This document shows positions 1 to 11,609 of a stretch of 64,000 nt of DNA, one piece after another (position 1 is the stretch's first letter; each line of letters begins with the position of its first letter). The position numbers and the translations under genes are program-made. The DNA comes from Liolophura sinensis (taxonomy: Eukaryota; Mollusca; Polyplacophora; Chitonida; Chitonidae). The stretch is taken from NCBI RefSeq assembly GCF_032854445.1, contig NC_088303.1, positions 33,521,265 through 33,585,264 of the forward strand, read 5' to 3'. The notes beneath the pieces are model-generated. The model saw nothing but the letters and a program-made list of their open reading frames with translations, was not told the origin of the DNA and made no database searches.

Positions 1-137
1 CATTTCCATGTACACTCGGAGAAGCCGTCAGCATGATTGGCATGGAGTTGAACTCCCAGCGACGGCATAGGCGAGAGGATCCTGAACAAGTGATCTCTGC
101 TAGCATGATAACCGCTCGGTCACGAAGACCACTCAAG

Positions 138-138
<1 letters not shown>

Positions 139-206
<68 letters not shown>
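139..206. repeat. (TA)n microsatellite
   Basis: About 34 uninterrupted TA units. The long frame reading Tyr-Ile repeats across it is an artefact. Confidence 0.97.
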
Positions 207-215
<9 letters not shown>

Positions 216-369
216 AAGAAACTTTCATACAAGAAAGAATGGGGAGGCGAGATTACAATTAAAGGCGTGAGATTCCATCTAAAGAGGACGCAAGATTCCA
301 AGGAAGACGCGAGATTCTAAACTTCTATCGAAGACGCGAGATTGCAGTTAATGAGGGCGCAAAACTCCA

Positions 370-960
370 GGCAACGAGGAGGATAGATTCCACCCAACGA
401 GAACGTGGGATTCCACCCAACGAGGATTCGAGTTTCCACCCAACGAGGACGCAAGATTTCACCCAGCGAGAATGTGAGATTTCACCCAAAGAGAAGGTGA
501 GGTTCCACCCAGAGAGAAGGTGAGGTTCCACCCAGAGAGAAGATGAGGTTCCACCCAGAGAGAAGGTGAGGTTCCACCCAGCGAGAAGGTGAGGTTCCAC
601 CCAGCGAGAAGGTGAGGTTCCACCCAGAGAGAAGGTGAGGTTCCACCCAGAGAGAAGGTGAGGTTCCACCCAGAGAGAAGGTGAGGTTCCACCCAGAGAG
701 AGGGTGAGGTTCCACCCAGCGAGAAGGTGAGGTTCCACCCAGCGAGAAGGTGAGGTTCCACCCAGCGAGAAGGTGAGGTTCCACCCAGCGAGAAGGTGAG
801 GTTCCACCCAGAGAGAAGGTGAGGTTTCCACCCAGAGAGAAGGTGAGGTTCCACCCAGAGAGAAGGTGAGGTTCCACCCAGAGAGAAGATGAGATTCCAC
901 CCAGAGAGAAGGTGAGATTCCACCCAGAGAGAAGGTGAGATCCCACCCGGAGAGGTGAGG
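370..960. repeat. 23-bp minisatellite
   Basis: About 25 copies of a 23-bp unit (GTTCCACCCAGAGAGAAGGT plus GAG), degenerating at the left edge. Variants GAGAGAA and GCGAGAA alternate. Because 23 is not a multiple of three and the unit has no stop on the minus strand, all three minus frames stay open. They are not genes. Confidence 0.95.
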
Positions 961-1299
961 TTCCTGTACAAGCAAGATTGCCGATAAAGTCGTAGGCGTT
1001 GTAGTGGTTCCAGTATTGCTGTTCCTTCTTTGGGACAGCATTGTGAGAGCCACCATCGGTCATATCCAGCTTTTGTACGGAACAGATTCTTGCTGAAAAC
1101 TTACTTTCTGCTCCATGCTAAATTCATACCCCACTTCTAAAACCTTTTACATGAGTTTAATGCTAAGGATCAGGGTTTTCTTGATTACCTTCCCGAAGTG
1201 ATACCAGTTTACATTATGCAATGCCTATTTTGCATTTAGGTTTTTTATATATAGGTTCCTGACAGACCTCTTAGCGAACTATATTCCAAGTTGATCAGA

Positions 1300-1466
1300 T
1301 CGTAAAGGGAAGGTCTTGTCTCAGCCTGTGGAATGTCGTGGGTTGCTTCCCCTGGGCTCTATCCGGTTTCCTTCCATGCACCATAATACTGACAGCCATT
1401 ATATAAGTATAATATTCTTGAGTACGGCGTAAAATACCAGTCAAATAAACAAATATATAAATAAAT
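1300..1466 (+). mobile_element. SINE-A copy, 3' part, plus orientation
   Basis: It carries GTCGTGGGTT, the CCGGTTTCC core, the TTGAGTACGGCGTAAAA end and an (AAATA)n tail. Diverged and 5'-truncated: no tRNA-like head. Confidence 0.8.
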
Positions 1467-1512
1467 GACTGACTGCACGGCCAGAATCTGATTCGCGTAG
1501 TAGAGAACAGTG

Positions 1513-1646
1513 CTTTATACCCTTACAGTATACGAATGAGCAAGTGGGGACGGCCTCTTTATACCCTTACAGTATACGAATGAGCAAGTGGGGACGGCCT
1601 CTTTATACCCTTACAGTATACGAATGAGCAAGTGGGGACGGCCTCT
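1513..1646. repeat. 44-bp unit repeated three times
   Basis: Three adjacent copies beginning CTTTATACCCTTACAGTATA and ending GGGGACGGCCT. I see no differences between them, so the expansion is recent. Confidence 0.95.
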
Positions 1647-2616
1647 TCAGGGAATCACACGGAAACAAATCACGGCTGGAGGAAATGGGAGAATATCGTT
1701 CATTTTATGCGAAATCCCGCTTCAACGTACATACATTCTTCGTATTGAGATAAGGACGGACAAGTGAACATAATTCTGTGCATGTGATAACCTGTAAAAC
1801 TCGTTCTAAAGCGGTATTTTGCTGGAATTTCCTGCCGAAATCTGATAGAATGCATGTGGTAGAAACCATGCCTCACAAACTGATGTCGAACCAAATGATG
1901 GCCAACGGCTTGTTAAGTAGGGATACAGCATTGAGATCTTAGATGAATCTACGTTTCGCACATCATACGTTTAAATATGCAAGAGGGATCAAAACGAATG
2001 ATTAAAAATTAAATTCGCACATTCGATTTAAGTTTAACATAACTGGAAAATATAGTGTTATCCGTGATTGCAACGGCCTGTCGAATAGGTCTACAGCAAC
2101 CTGATGTCATTGTGGTGTTAAAATGAAATGTGAAAAATGAATCGAAACGAAGTGTGCATTCCATTTAAATGTATTTAAATTGGAAATATACATAAGCCTG
2201 CGGTGAAAATCTATCTAGCAAGCCCTTATCGTTTTAATACAAATATTTAAATTTCTATACATACAACTTACATGTCAATGAATCATGTTGATAAAATAGT
2301 ACAAACAAAAGCACTGAAAGATCCGTATATGCACATGCCTATGACTTATAATATATGCACTGGACAGTACTTATTATCTGATATGCATCGTTGATTTGCG
2401 TGTTCATACAAATTGAAAAAGTTTTATAAACACAATCTTTTTTGTTGTTGTTGCGAAAACCATCTTCACATAAAGCAGGAAATACATGCAAACAAAGAAT
2501 GTAATACCCTCAGAAAAAATAAGAGAATGTCTCGTGTGAAAGAATATATATTTATGTGAACTCAAATTCTATGCAAGTTATGAGCATTCCTGGTGTCCTG
2601 ATTAGTTTAACGTAAT

Positions 2617-2881
2617 AACAAATATATATTTCTAACAAGTATTTGCTGTGGAATGCTCCTACTACAAGAGTAGAGTAACTCCGGATAAGGAAAGACTCAC
2701 TTGAGTCAACATTTCGGCACTTTATTTTGCCATCATCAGGAGATGATGTTCTGATCTCCTGATGATGGCAAATAAAGTGCCGAAATACTGAGTCAAACTG
2801 AGTCTTTCGTTTTACGGAGTTACACTACTCTTGTAATAAGAGCATTCCACAGCAAATGCTTGTTAGAAATATGTATTTGTT
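2617..2881. mobile_element. Foldback (MITE-like) element
   Basis: Nearly perfect inverted repeat with ~125-bp arms. The outer ends are ACAAATATATATTTCTAACA and its complement; the centre is near 2748. No coding sequence. It would form a long hairpin. Confidence 0.85.
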
Positions 2882-3106
2882 CAATGCACAAAATGGCCTT
2901 TTATAATTAATCACTTCGTGAAAAGGCACCTTAGTCAAGGAACCACTGTCAGCTCTCCAGGTATTGTATTTCTGAGCACTGCAATCTTAGTAACAGCCTT
3001 GGATCAACTGCATGGGGAGAAGTTGTGCGCGATTGGTCAACAACTACAATGCATTTTCATACAACCGTGACTTGAATTTTGTCGCATAAACCAGTCTGTC
3101 TTAATG

Positions 3107-3657
3107 CATATTAGTTGCGGAATGTAACTCTGAAATCGAACAACATGAAGTGTTTGGAGAGTTACGGGGAATAACTGTTTCTAATGTGTCTGATCGACGC
3201 GCATTAAATCTTCCCAAACGTAAATAGATGTCAACCGAGTGGTCCACATAATCAACTAACCAGTTCTGAGTTTAGTCGAACCAAAAACGATCCATGGCAA
3301 CCGCACAAATTTACAAAATACATTGCCAGACATTACACCCACTGTGGCCGCCATCTTATTCTGATAGTGGTACATACAAGTCACGTGATAGATGTGAGCG
3401 CAGAAACAGCCGCATTGGGTTTAGCGTCTGAAAATGTATTTATTTTGTAAATTTCTGCGGTTTTCAGAACAAGTTAGTTGATTATGGGGACCACTCGGTT
3501 GACATCGATTTTCGCTAGGGATAATGCGCTTGTGGAGATGTGGTAAAAGTGGCTTACCATCGATCCGAGACATTAGAAGCAGTTATTCTCCGTATAACTC
3601 TCCTAACACTTCGTGCTGGTCGATTTCAGAGTCACATTCCGCAACTAAGTGCATATT
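3107..3657. mobile_element. Large imperfect foldback element (~550 bp)
   Basis: Arms of more than 200 bp: for example GTCAACCGAGTGGTCCACAT near 3230 pairs with ATGGGGACCACTCGGTTGAC ending near 3503, and TTGCGGAATGTAACTCTGAA near 3115 pairs with the 3630-3650 region. Asymmetric indels separate the arms. No transposase is visible. Confidence 0.8.
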
Positions 3658-3854
3658 TGACAGAATATATCCTGACTACTATTATCTGAACTGCACATTA
3701 TGTTACAATTTGAAGTCATTTGAACAATAATGGCATACAAGTGTGTATCGATTGAAGTAGATGGACATCCACTACAAAGCCTGTTGGAGTCACTGGAGCA
3801 AGACGCATACATGTCCTTTTCAGTTTAAATCAATACCTTCATCACTTTAATACA

Positions 3855-3998
3855 TCAGCAGTTCAACCTCCAGTTATCCAGATCCCAAAGTTTAATAAGC
3901 GTCTCAAAACCGGTCAGCTTGAACGGGGGCTGTAGGCCCTTTTCTTTGTTTACGTCCGATGTTTTCGTCGAATCCAGCTTACCCAGATGAAGAAGGGA
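3855..3998 (-). CDS. Coiled-coil-like gene, terminal exon 4
   Basis: Acceptor AATATCTTGCAG, then 47 codons and TGA at 3857-3855. It enters in phase 0, matching exon 3. It encodes SLLHLGKLDSTKTSD, continuing to FKLTGFETLIKLWDLDNW and a final RLNC. An ATTAAA poly(A)-like hexamer (minus strand, 3851-3846) follows within a few bases of the stop. Confidence 0.65.
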   Translation of the reverse strand, partial: SLLHLGKLDSTKTSDVNKEKGLQPPFKLTGFETLIKLWDLDNWRLNC

Positions 3999-6900
3999 CT
4001 GCAAGATATTAAAACACAACACCCAGGAAACTGACAGCAGATGACGAAGGAAATGGATTTGATCGGTCAACATTTTGGGCCTTATTTATTTGATTGGTGT
4101 TCTACGCCATACTCAAGAATATCTCACGTATATGACGTCAGGCATGATGGCTGGAGGAAACCGGGCTGAGGCCGAGGGAAAGCCACGACCATCGGCAGTT
4201 TGCTGCAGACTCATTTTTTGTTATATTTATTTATTTATTTGATTGGTGTTTTACGCCGTACTCAAGAATATTTCACTTATACGACGGCGGCGAGTATTAT
4301 GGTGGGTGGAAACCGGGCAGAACCCGGGGGAAACCCACGACCATCCGCAGGCTACTGGCAGACCTTCCCACGTACGGCCTGAGAGGAAGCCAGTATGAAC
4401 TGGACTTGAACTCACAGCGGCCGCATTGGTGAGAGGCTTCTGGGTCACTACGTTGCGCTAGCGCGCTAACCCACCGAGCCACGAAGGCCTCCATTTTTTA
4501 TTATAACCCGGGCTTCTCCATGCACATAACTTAATGGAAAGCTCATATCGAAATTTGTTTTACAGCTACATGTATTACTGGTTGTGTGTCGATATTGAGA
4601 AATATAACTGTTGTAGTCACATTATTCAGTCAGATAGGCACAATGTCTATTTAATACTAACATATACATATGTGATGAGACCAAAATGCCCCCTAACGCA
4701 CTACTCCCTCCACCAAAAAATATAGAAACTAGAAGAACATATCTTGACGGAAGTAACAGCTTATCCAGAACAGAAGCGTTAAAACACATTGGTTTATGCA
4801 TGTTACATTTATTTTATTTCAGAGTTTTAAACTTGAACTATTGCAATTAGTTACATGGGTGGAGGAAACTAGGGTGACCGGCTGATTTTACCCTCGTGTT
4901 TTCATACACGCAAGTCTGGCAAACGTCCCTTTGAGCGCCGTGGACTGCTTGTTGTCACCTGGTTGGCTTCTGCATTTACGGAGTATTTATTTACTTCATT
5001 GGTGTTTTACGCCGCACTCAAGAATATTTCACTTGCTGACGGCAGTCATCATTATGGTCCTTTCGCATTTACATGCTATAACATATTGCTTATATTTGTA
5101 GCTTTAAAGAGAGCAGCGGCTGACAGATGTAGTTAAGTTTTTGTCATTAAGTGACCTTTAAAGTAAGCGTCACTCACCTTATCCCTAAGCATGGGTAAGA
5201 ATGTATAACCCTTGTTATCGGGGGTGTATTTCTCGTTCAAGTCCAGGCTCTCATACTCCGTGTACATTTCCACATCATACATTAATCCCCCTGGAACGTT
5301 TGATCTCTCTGAAAATCATTCAACTCGTTAATCAACGTGTTAATAAAGAAAACAAAAAGCTTATGGTGTAGTTAGAGACACCTTTATTATTTTTAATTAA
5401 AGGAGGTCATGCATCACGCAAAAGACCACTTTACCTAGATTCTAAATATGATTTTCCCAATTTTCACATTCTTACAGTGAATAAAATCTTAGTGAAAAGA
5501 GCATTACACTTCTTTATTATTTTTAAATAAAGTAAGTCATGCATCATCTAAAAGACCACTTTGAGATTCGAAATATGATTTTCTTAATTTTTACATTTTT
5601 CCAGTGAACAAAATCTTCGCGAAACCTCCATGCTGTACATTCATGCATTCTACATAAAAATACACAGGAGTTGTAAAGCTGCCCATTGTTTCTCCTTGGC
5701 CCATTTCTGTCTTGAACAATCTGATTATTCTTATTGAACAATAATCTGGCGTAAACAGCCTTGTAAATCAAAAATACACCTTATATACATCCTTGTGTTG
5801 TTATTGCATGGTACGTGTATCTTACCAATATGTTGAATCCGCTGGGTGTAGTTCTGTTCCTTTTCCAGCGAACCTCTCATCGTGTGAAGGTCATCTAGCT
5901 TGGTATAGCTCCATATGTCTTTGTCTAGCGAACCCTTCATCCCGTGAAGGTCATCTAGCTTTGTGTAGCTTTGTAGCTCCTTATCCAGCGATCCACTCAT
6001 CCTGTGGATATCATCTAGCTCCAAACCTTCCATCTGTTCCTTAACCTTCAGCTGAGCACGGGCTAGCAGGATGTCTTGCAGGGTCCCCCCGTGGGTGTCC
6101 AAAACGGTGTCCTCTGACATGGCCGGGAAGGCGATGTCGGGGATTGGGCTAATCCGGCCGTGCACGGACTCAGCCCTAACTGTCGAGAAGTAACACACCA
6201 CGGGTTTCCTTAGAAGAAAAAACACTGAAGCTGGTAATACTGTCAATTGTCACGGGCATCTAGATATGAGTTTGTTTTCTAGGGTTAATTTGTTGTGTAG
6301 GTAGAGGAAACCGGGATGAACGAGTTATACTACCGACCTCCTGCAAAGTTACTGACCATATGCAAATATGCACACCATACAGGAGGAAGGTAAGTGGCCC
6401 TTTAATGATGAACGTTAGACTGTGTAAGTGTTCATACCAGCTTCTATTATGTTCATCGTGAAAAACACATTGCCAATTGACGTCTCTCTACCACGTATTC
6501 GTAGTCTCACCTTTACAAATGCCTCACAAACGGCCACGGCCATCAATCGCTTATTGTCACCAAGGCCCTTAATCCGAGATTTCTGACATACCGTTAGGTT
6601 TATCACAATATCTGTTGTAAGCTTATAATATTTACTGTAAGTTCTAGTCAGAAAATCCGAACTACAATTCCCCATGAGCTTTTAGAGAAATCTATACAAT
6701 TCACTGTCAAAGGTGGGTTGTTTTAGAAAGGCAGTCACCTTGAACCGGGAGTGGTTTTACTAAACTCAAATTTACCAAGAGACAACTTCAAGTTTGTGGT
6801 ACAAATTTGCATTCCAAGCTTTCAATAATACATCGATTTCACCTTTAACAGTTTAACACTGTTTAAGGTTCGACTTGAAGTTGTCACTTTAGTGGTGTTC

Positions 6901-9428
6901 ATGCTCACTTTGTGTGATTCATTATTGTAGAGCTACGTCCGATATCAACTGTCAAAAGAATGATAAAATACCTTTCACGATTGGGATTTTCTGTTTTCTT
7001 ACACAAATCCATTGTCGGTAAAGACTGGTATTAATTAAACAGATGTTGTTCTTAAAGCAGAGTTCTTCATAAAGCTGTACTTGATGAACACCTCTTTTGG
7101 CAGTCTCGGGTCTGCTGGCTATTTCCGTGGTGTGCGGAATTTGTTTGGAACAGCAACATGCAGCGCGTAACCTGCACGAGAAGATACGTGAAATCTCGGG
7201 AAGTCGACGTCAAATCAGATTAAATAAACAAATTGTTCTCATAATTATTTGCCCCGCCTTATGCTGTGGCTATTCATATTAAAATACACACGTGTGCACG
7301 GTTATAATACTGGCTGGAGTTCTTTGTGTACGTCGACACGAATTATTTTCCTTTTAAATATACCTTTATTTGGTCTTCACACGAATAAGTGCACATGAAA
7401 ACGTGTAAGCTTACAGGCTCACGGCAATGTTATAACTAGACTGTTAGCAGTCGCTTTCACCATAGCTGGAACGTGCAAATGTTGTAACGCCTCGTACTAT
7501 CAGGCGATAAGTGGATAAAATCGACTCGCTTGTCCAGTGACATTGTATACTGTGACTCCGTGTCATATCTGGTGATACAGGGTGACAGTGAGGCAGAGAC
7601 ATTCAGTTTTGTCGACTTTGGGATTGGCTTGCTACAAGCGGACACGGTCAAAATATAACCATTGTAATATTGAAAGCGAATTTGCCCTCGAATAGAATTT
7701 CCAGAGGTGCAAATTCAATCCCGCACTTGGACTGGAACATGGGTATTTTGTATTTCACTGCCTAAGATGGTGTCCAAAACGGTGTCCCCTGACATCGAAA
7801 TTCTCTAGAAATAACACACCACGGGTTTCCTTGAAATACAGAAGATTGTAATATCGTCAGAAATCATGGGCATCAAGTTGTATGTTTGTTTTTTAGGATT
7901 TGATTTGTTATGTAGTTGGAGGAAACTGGTGTGCACAGATTAAACCACGGACCGCTAGCAACTTACTTATTTATTTTTCAGATTGGTGCTTTACGCCGTT
8001 CTCAAGTATATTTCACTTATACGACGACGGGTAGGTTTATGGTGGTAGGAAATCGTGCAGAGCCCGGGGGAAACCCACGACCATCCGCAGGCTGCTGATG
8101 GTCCTTTCCATGTTCCGTCAGGGAGGAAGAAAGTATGAGCTGAGTCGAACTCACAGCAACCTTCAGTAAGTTATACAGACGATATGCAGATATACGCATC
8201 ATGCTGAATGACAACAAGTGGCTTTTAAATAATGAACTGTGCAAATGGTTACACGAGCTTCTCAGATGTTCATTGTGGAAAGTAGATTGTAACTTGACGT
8301 CTCCCTATCACAGGCCCGCAGGCGCAACCTGACAAATCCCAACAAACGGCGTTACTGGACAGAGTTCTTTGTGTACGACTACACGACTTATTTCCTTTTA
8401 AATATATAGTTGATCTTTATATGAACTACTAAAATTCATTACGCTTCTTCCCTCGGGCTCATGACAATGCTATAACTAGACTGACATTTTTCATTTAGTA
8501 TGAATATGATAAAGTAACCAGTGAATAACTATTTCTGTACGGGTTTGTACCATGCCTTTTAATTAGACACGAAAATAAGATGCATGGTGCATAAACAGTG
8601 AACTTGGCTCTCATCTATTTATACATTTATTTCACGTCATCCTGCACAAATTCCAGCAGATCAGTCATCCCTGACGAAGGCTCCAATCTAGACGTGTTTT
8701 ATAGCCTTTGTGGATTTGTTCCTTAGGAAAAGATTTATATTGCACTCAAGAAAACAAAACGTCGACACTATTGCATATTATAAGGCGTTATTCACAGGTT
8801 TACCTTGGAAAGTTTACGACTGTTTTTGTTTCATAGTCACCTCAGTTAGTTTATTACTGCTTGCTTGGGCAACTATACTTCGGCGTCTTCTGAAATCGTT
8901 CACAACTTCAGCGTTTGATTCCCGCCTGCTTAGCAGAAGATCACTCTTGGATTTTTCAATCGCCTTCAATATCTCAACTTGCCGCATTCGCATGACTTTG
9001 GGATCTTTTTCCTGTCGAATTCGATTAATTTCCATCTTCATTTGCGGACAGTCAAAACCATATCGCAAGAGATGAAATTCAAGACTGCGCCGTCTCTCCG
9101 AATCTGGTGTGCAACTGGAGTCTCCGTCATCTGTGGCTTTCATAGATTCAAAATTTTCCACTCGGATTGTTTCGAGAGCTGCTTGGTATGCGGATATATT
9201 TTGTACCTTTTCTGTCATTAGTTGTTTTGAACGGTTCAGTTTTTCTGTTTGGTCTGTAGAGAGTTTTTTTAGGTTTTGTAGACGAACTGATAATTTTCGA
9301 CTTTCTTCCCGGTTAAGCTGTGTCACTCTCTGGCGACTCCTCGTAAAAACTTCGTCAATACTATGCTTCTCTTCGGCTAACTTCGGCCGTATGGTTTTCG
9401 GCATGGACAGAATCTCTGAGACGGCCAT
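3855..9428 (-). CDS. Four-exon gene for a 399-residue coiled-coil-like protein with 20-residue repeats
   Basis: Model: join of 9428-8858, 6179-5826, 5308-5178 and 3998-3855 (minus strand), 1,200 nt and 399 residues plus stop. All junctions are GT-AG and keep phase (1, 2, 0). Residues 1-190 are highly charged (Lys/Arg/Glu rich) and probably helical or coiled coil. Residues about 210-240 are acidic then amphipathic. Residues about 244-301 carry three 20-residue repeats built on K-L-D-D-L-H-x-M-x-G-S-L-D/E-K. The C-terminus (residues 353-399) ends in an aromatic stretch LWDLDNWRLNC. No signal peptide or membrane segment is visible. I do not recognise the family. A structural or cytoskeletal role would be a guess from composition alone. 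The start is the first ATG of a long open exon. Main doubt: the exon 1 donor. A second donor with the sequence GAG|GTGACT at 8839-8840 would end in phase 0 and would need another exon. Confidence 0.6.
4082..4210 (-). mobile_element. SINE-A fragment, minus orientation
   Basis: Tail-side half only, starting TTTATTTGATTGGTGTTCTA and ending at the CCATCGGCAG core. It lies next to a full copy and is more diverged. Confidence 0.85.
4225..4491 (-). mobile_element. SINE-A full-length copy with target-site duplication
   Basis: On the minus strand: tRNA-like head (GTGGCTCGGTGGGTTAGCGC, box B GAGTTCAAGTCC), core, and (AAATA)n tail. It is flanked by a 13-bp near-perfect duplication, CATTTTTTGTTAT (4212-4224) and CATTTTTTATTAT (4492-4504). 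Confidence 0.93.
4984..5060 (-). mobile_element. SINE-A tail fragment
   Basis: GGTGTTTTACGCCGCACTCAAGAATATTTC with a shortened downstream part; heavily truncated. Confidence 0.7.
5178..5308 (-). CDS. Coiled-coil-like gene, exon 3
   Basis: Acceptor ATGATTTTCAG, donor AAG|GTGAGT, 131 nt, entering in phase 1 and leaving in phase 0. It encodes RSNVPGGLMYDVEMYTEY followed by an Asp/Glu/Tyr-rich stretch ending FLPMLRDK. Too short for a standard ORF cut-off. Supported by both splice sites and by phase on both sides. Confidence 0.7.
5826..6179 (-). CDS. Coiled-coil-like gene, exon 2 with 20-residue repeats
   Basis: Acceptor ACTTCTCGACAG, donor GTAAGA, 354 nt. It starts at RAESVHGRISPIPDIAFP. It contains three repeats: LDDIHRMSGSLDKELQ, LDDLHGMKGSLDKDIW and LDDLHTMRGSLEKEQN, each preceded by a Tyr/Lys-rich step. 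The 60-bp DNA period is visible, so this is a coding minisatellite that keeps frame. Confidence 0.7.
7760..8480. repeat. Diverged partial duplication of 6090-7450, inside intron 1 of the coiled-coil gene
   Basis: Blocks shared with 6090-6350 (GTCCAAAACGGTGTC, ACACACCACGGGTTTCCTT, then TAGTTGGAGGAAAC-like text) and with 7314-7450 (GAGTTCTTTGTGTACG, TATTTCCTTTTAAATATA, GCTATAACTAGACTG). The exon 2 coding part is mostly deleted and a SINE-A sits inside, so this copy is non-coding. Confidence 0.7.
7965..8158 (-). mobile_element. SINE-A copy, minus orientation
   Basis: Tail and core are clear (GATTGGTGCTTTACGCCGTT, CCCGGGGGAAACCCACGACC). It is cut off in the box B region, after GAACTCACAGC. Confidence 0.85.
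8858..9428 (-). CDS. Coiled-coil-like gene, exon 1
   Basis: The ATG is at 9428-9426 (MAVSEILSMPK). It encodes 190 codons plus one base, rich in Lys, Arg, Glu and Gln with heptad-like spacing, including RRRRS near the end. The donor chosen is GTAATA (phase 1) because it joins exon 2 in frame. The alternative donor GTGACT, 17 nt downstream, gives phase 0. Confidence 0.6.
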
Positions 9429-11536
9429 TGTTAGAGATCTTGCTCAAGTACAGATGAATAAATCTGAAGGCAAATAGACGGAAATCAACAATTAAAATAT
9501 TCTGAAATGTGAAGGCTGATACTATAAATCATATCCATAAAAATTCTGTGCATGGTCTTATAACCATTAGTTATAATTAGAGATTTGAGAAGTTATGTAT
9601 ATACGAGGGCGTATCGAGGCATTGACTGTTGTTGAACGGAAGCATAAAAGTTTCGCCGTATATCTAATCTTCAACGTCTACCCAATCAAAACAGATTCTA
9701 ATGCCCTTTAAAAGGAATAATAGTGCGCGATTGGATGCCGTCTGACATACAGGCTAATCCAATGGCTTATCTCCTATCTCCAATCTCTCCCGGGCAATCA
9801 CTAACGTTTATGCTTGTTTATTTTACATAAGATGTTAAACTTATTTATTATAACCCACTCCCTATAGCATCTAGTTTTACAGTTACATTTACCTCCTGCT
9901 ATATCGTCTAAGGCTACGCCCTCTAAATGGCTTTATGCGCCAATTTAACCATTATGTGTTACATTCCACTCCTTCGAATCTGGGACTAACGTATATTATT
10001 TCCAGCCAGTATACATTTCTAAAGTTACGTATATATCACTATACTCAAACCACTAAAGGCAACTAAATCATATTTTCACCCATGGACATCGGGGAAAAAA
10101 CTAAAGAGAATTAAGGCGGGAAATGCTGCTATTTACGTACATATATAGCCCTTAAGCACTTACCGACACTGGTCTATCATAAGCAGCGTTCGTATGTTTC
10201 AGCGATTTACACGATGTTTTCTAATGAACAGTTGTGTACGCCTTGTACACATACATGTATAAGGCTTACCGGAGAAGTGTGGTAGTATTTATACCTTCTT
10301 AAAATTACGGTCATTTGGTCAGTTGGTCACTAGCACAGTTTAACGTCAGTGAAAAACGTTATTTTTTGAATTTATTGTTCGACGTTTGTAAAACCTATAG
10401 TTCAACGTTGTTAAAAAGCAAAGGAAGGTGCACTTTCGAGGTGACCCTTTGGCGCGCCCACGTTCAACACATTGTTGTCTGGCCAGTGAAACAACCCAGC
10501 GACCACTGGTCAGTATTATAGGGTGGGTGATCTATGGACACTACTGTTCGCTAACTATTGGAATTTGGTGGACATTGTACCACTCATAAATATTGATACC
10601 TTGCTCAGTGCTATATTGACAGAGACACACTGAACTGACTTTCGACGAGTGTTGCCAACTGTGATCGATCACCCACGACGAGCGAGTGTTGCAATTTGGA
10701 TTTCCAGATCACGGTTAAAAAACACATTCATGTAAGGTATAACAAAGACAGGTGGGATACGAAAAATTCTGCTTGAACTTCAATCATACTTACACGCTGA
10801 TAATGTAAACAATGGTCAATGACACGATTCAGCTTTTGCTATTTCTGTCGTGCAAGATAGTGAAGCATCCTGGGACGCCATCATCGTGCGTGTGGCCTTA
10901 TAAGAAAGTGTTGATTTTACTTCAAGATATACGTTCAGTGTAACGATTCCTTACATTAAACCACAAAACATGTCACCACAATGAGGGTGTGTCAAGTGAT
11001 TAGGAATTCAAGACAAAAAAAACCCCAAAACCAAAACAAAACAAAAAAAAAAACCAAAAAAAAAAAAAACAACCCCCTAACATAAAAAACCTCTTAAAAC
11101 GTCCACCTGCAGTAGAAACCATATTACAAAACTGTCAAAGCTGACGTATGATTCTTTTTAAAAATATCTTGGAACAGGGAGGATGAGAAAGCAAACAACT
11201 AATCGATGCTCCATATTGGATTGTTTAACGCTTTACTGCGTTTTTCAGAAACTTTCATTACGGCTATTATAGTTTGGCTGCAGAAAACGTGAGTGCATGG
11301 AGTAACCCATCCACCTGTGAAAAGTAAAACTGATAACTTTTATCCACATGTGATCTGTCATATGGGTTGAAAGCAACTGGTTTTCCGCAGACGTCATGCA
11401 AGGCTACATGAGAGAGCAAAGTCTAACGCTTACTGCCATCAACAATTATTGCCGCTTATTAAGCCCAAAGAACACGTTAGTGTCACTTATTTAGCCCCAA
11501 AAAACAATGGCAGCAGTTGAAGCTTACAAATTCTCT

Positions 11537-11609
11537 GCCCAGGGGTGGTATTGAACCCGAACAGCCTGTGCCACAGCGATTGAAAGTTAAGCATCTTAAC
11601 GACCCGGGC
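11537..11609 (-). pseudogene. tRNA-like sequence (degenerate)
   Basis: Read on the minus strand, GCCCGGG and CCTGGGC can pair as a 7-bp acceptor stem (one G-T), and a TTCAATA loop follows GG as in box B. The T stem and anticodon stem pair badly, so it is not a working tRNA. It could be a SINE head. Confidence 0.25.

Noticed and set aside
33..320. 95-codon plus frame with a Tyr-Ile run
   Set aside because: The Tyr-Ile run is the (TA)n microsatellite. No splice sites, homology or codon bias support it.
325..1063. Three overlapping minus frames of 170-243 codons
   Set aside because: They are produced by a stop-free 23-bp minisatellite whose length is not a multiple of three, so every frame is open.
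4200..4494. Several 60-65-codon frames here and at 8.0, 13.3, 46.6 and 51.4 kb
   Set aside because: All lie in SINE-A copies. Their near-identical peptides reflect the repeat, not a gene family.
6415..6675. 86-codon minus frame beginning MGNCSSDF
   Set aside because: It resembles a myristoylation start. It lies in intron 1 of the coiled-coil gene and does not fit the phase of the flanking exons, and its counterpart in the 7760-8480 duplication is not open.
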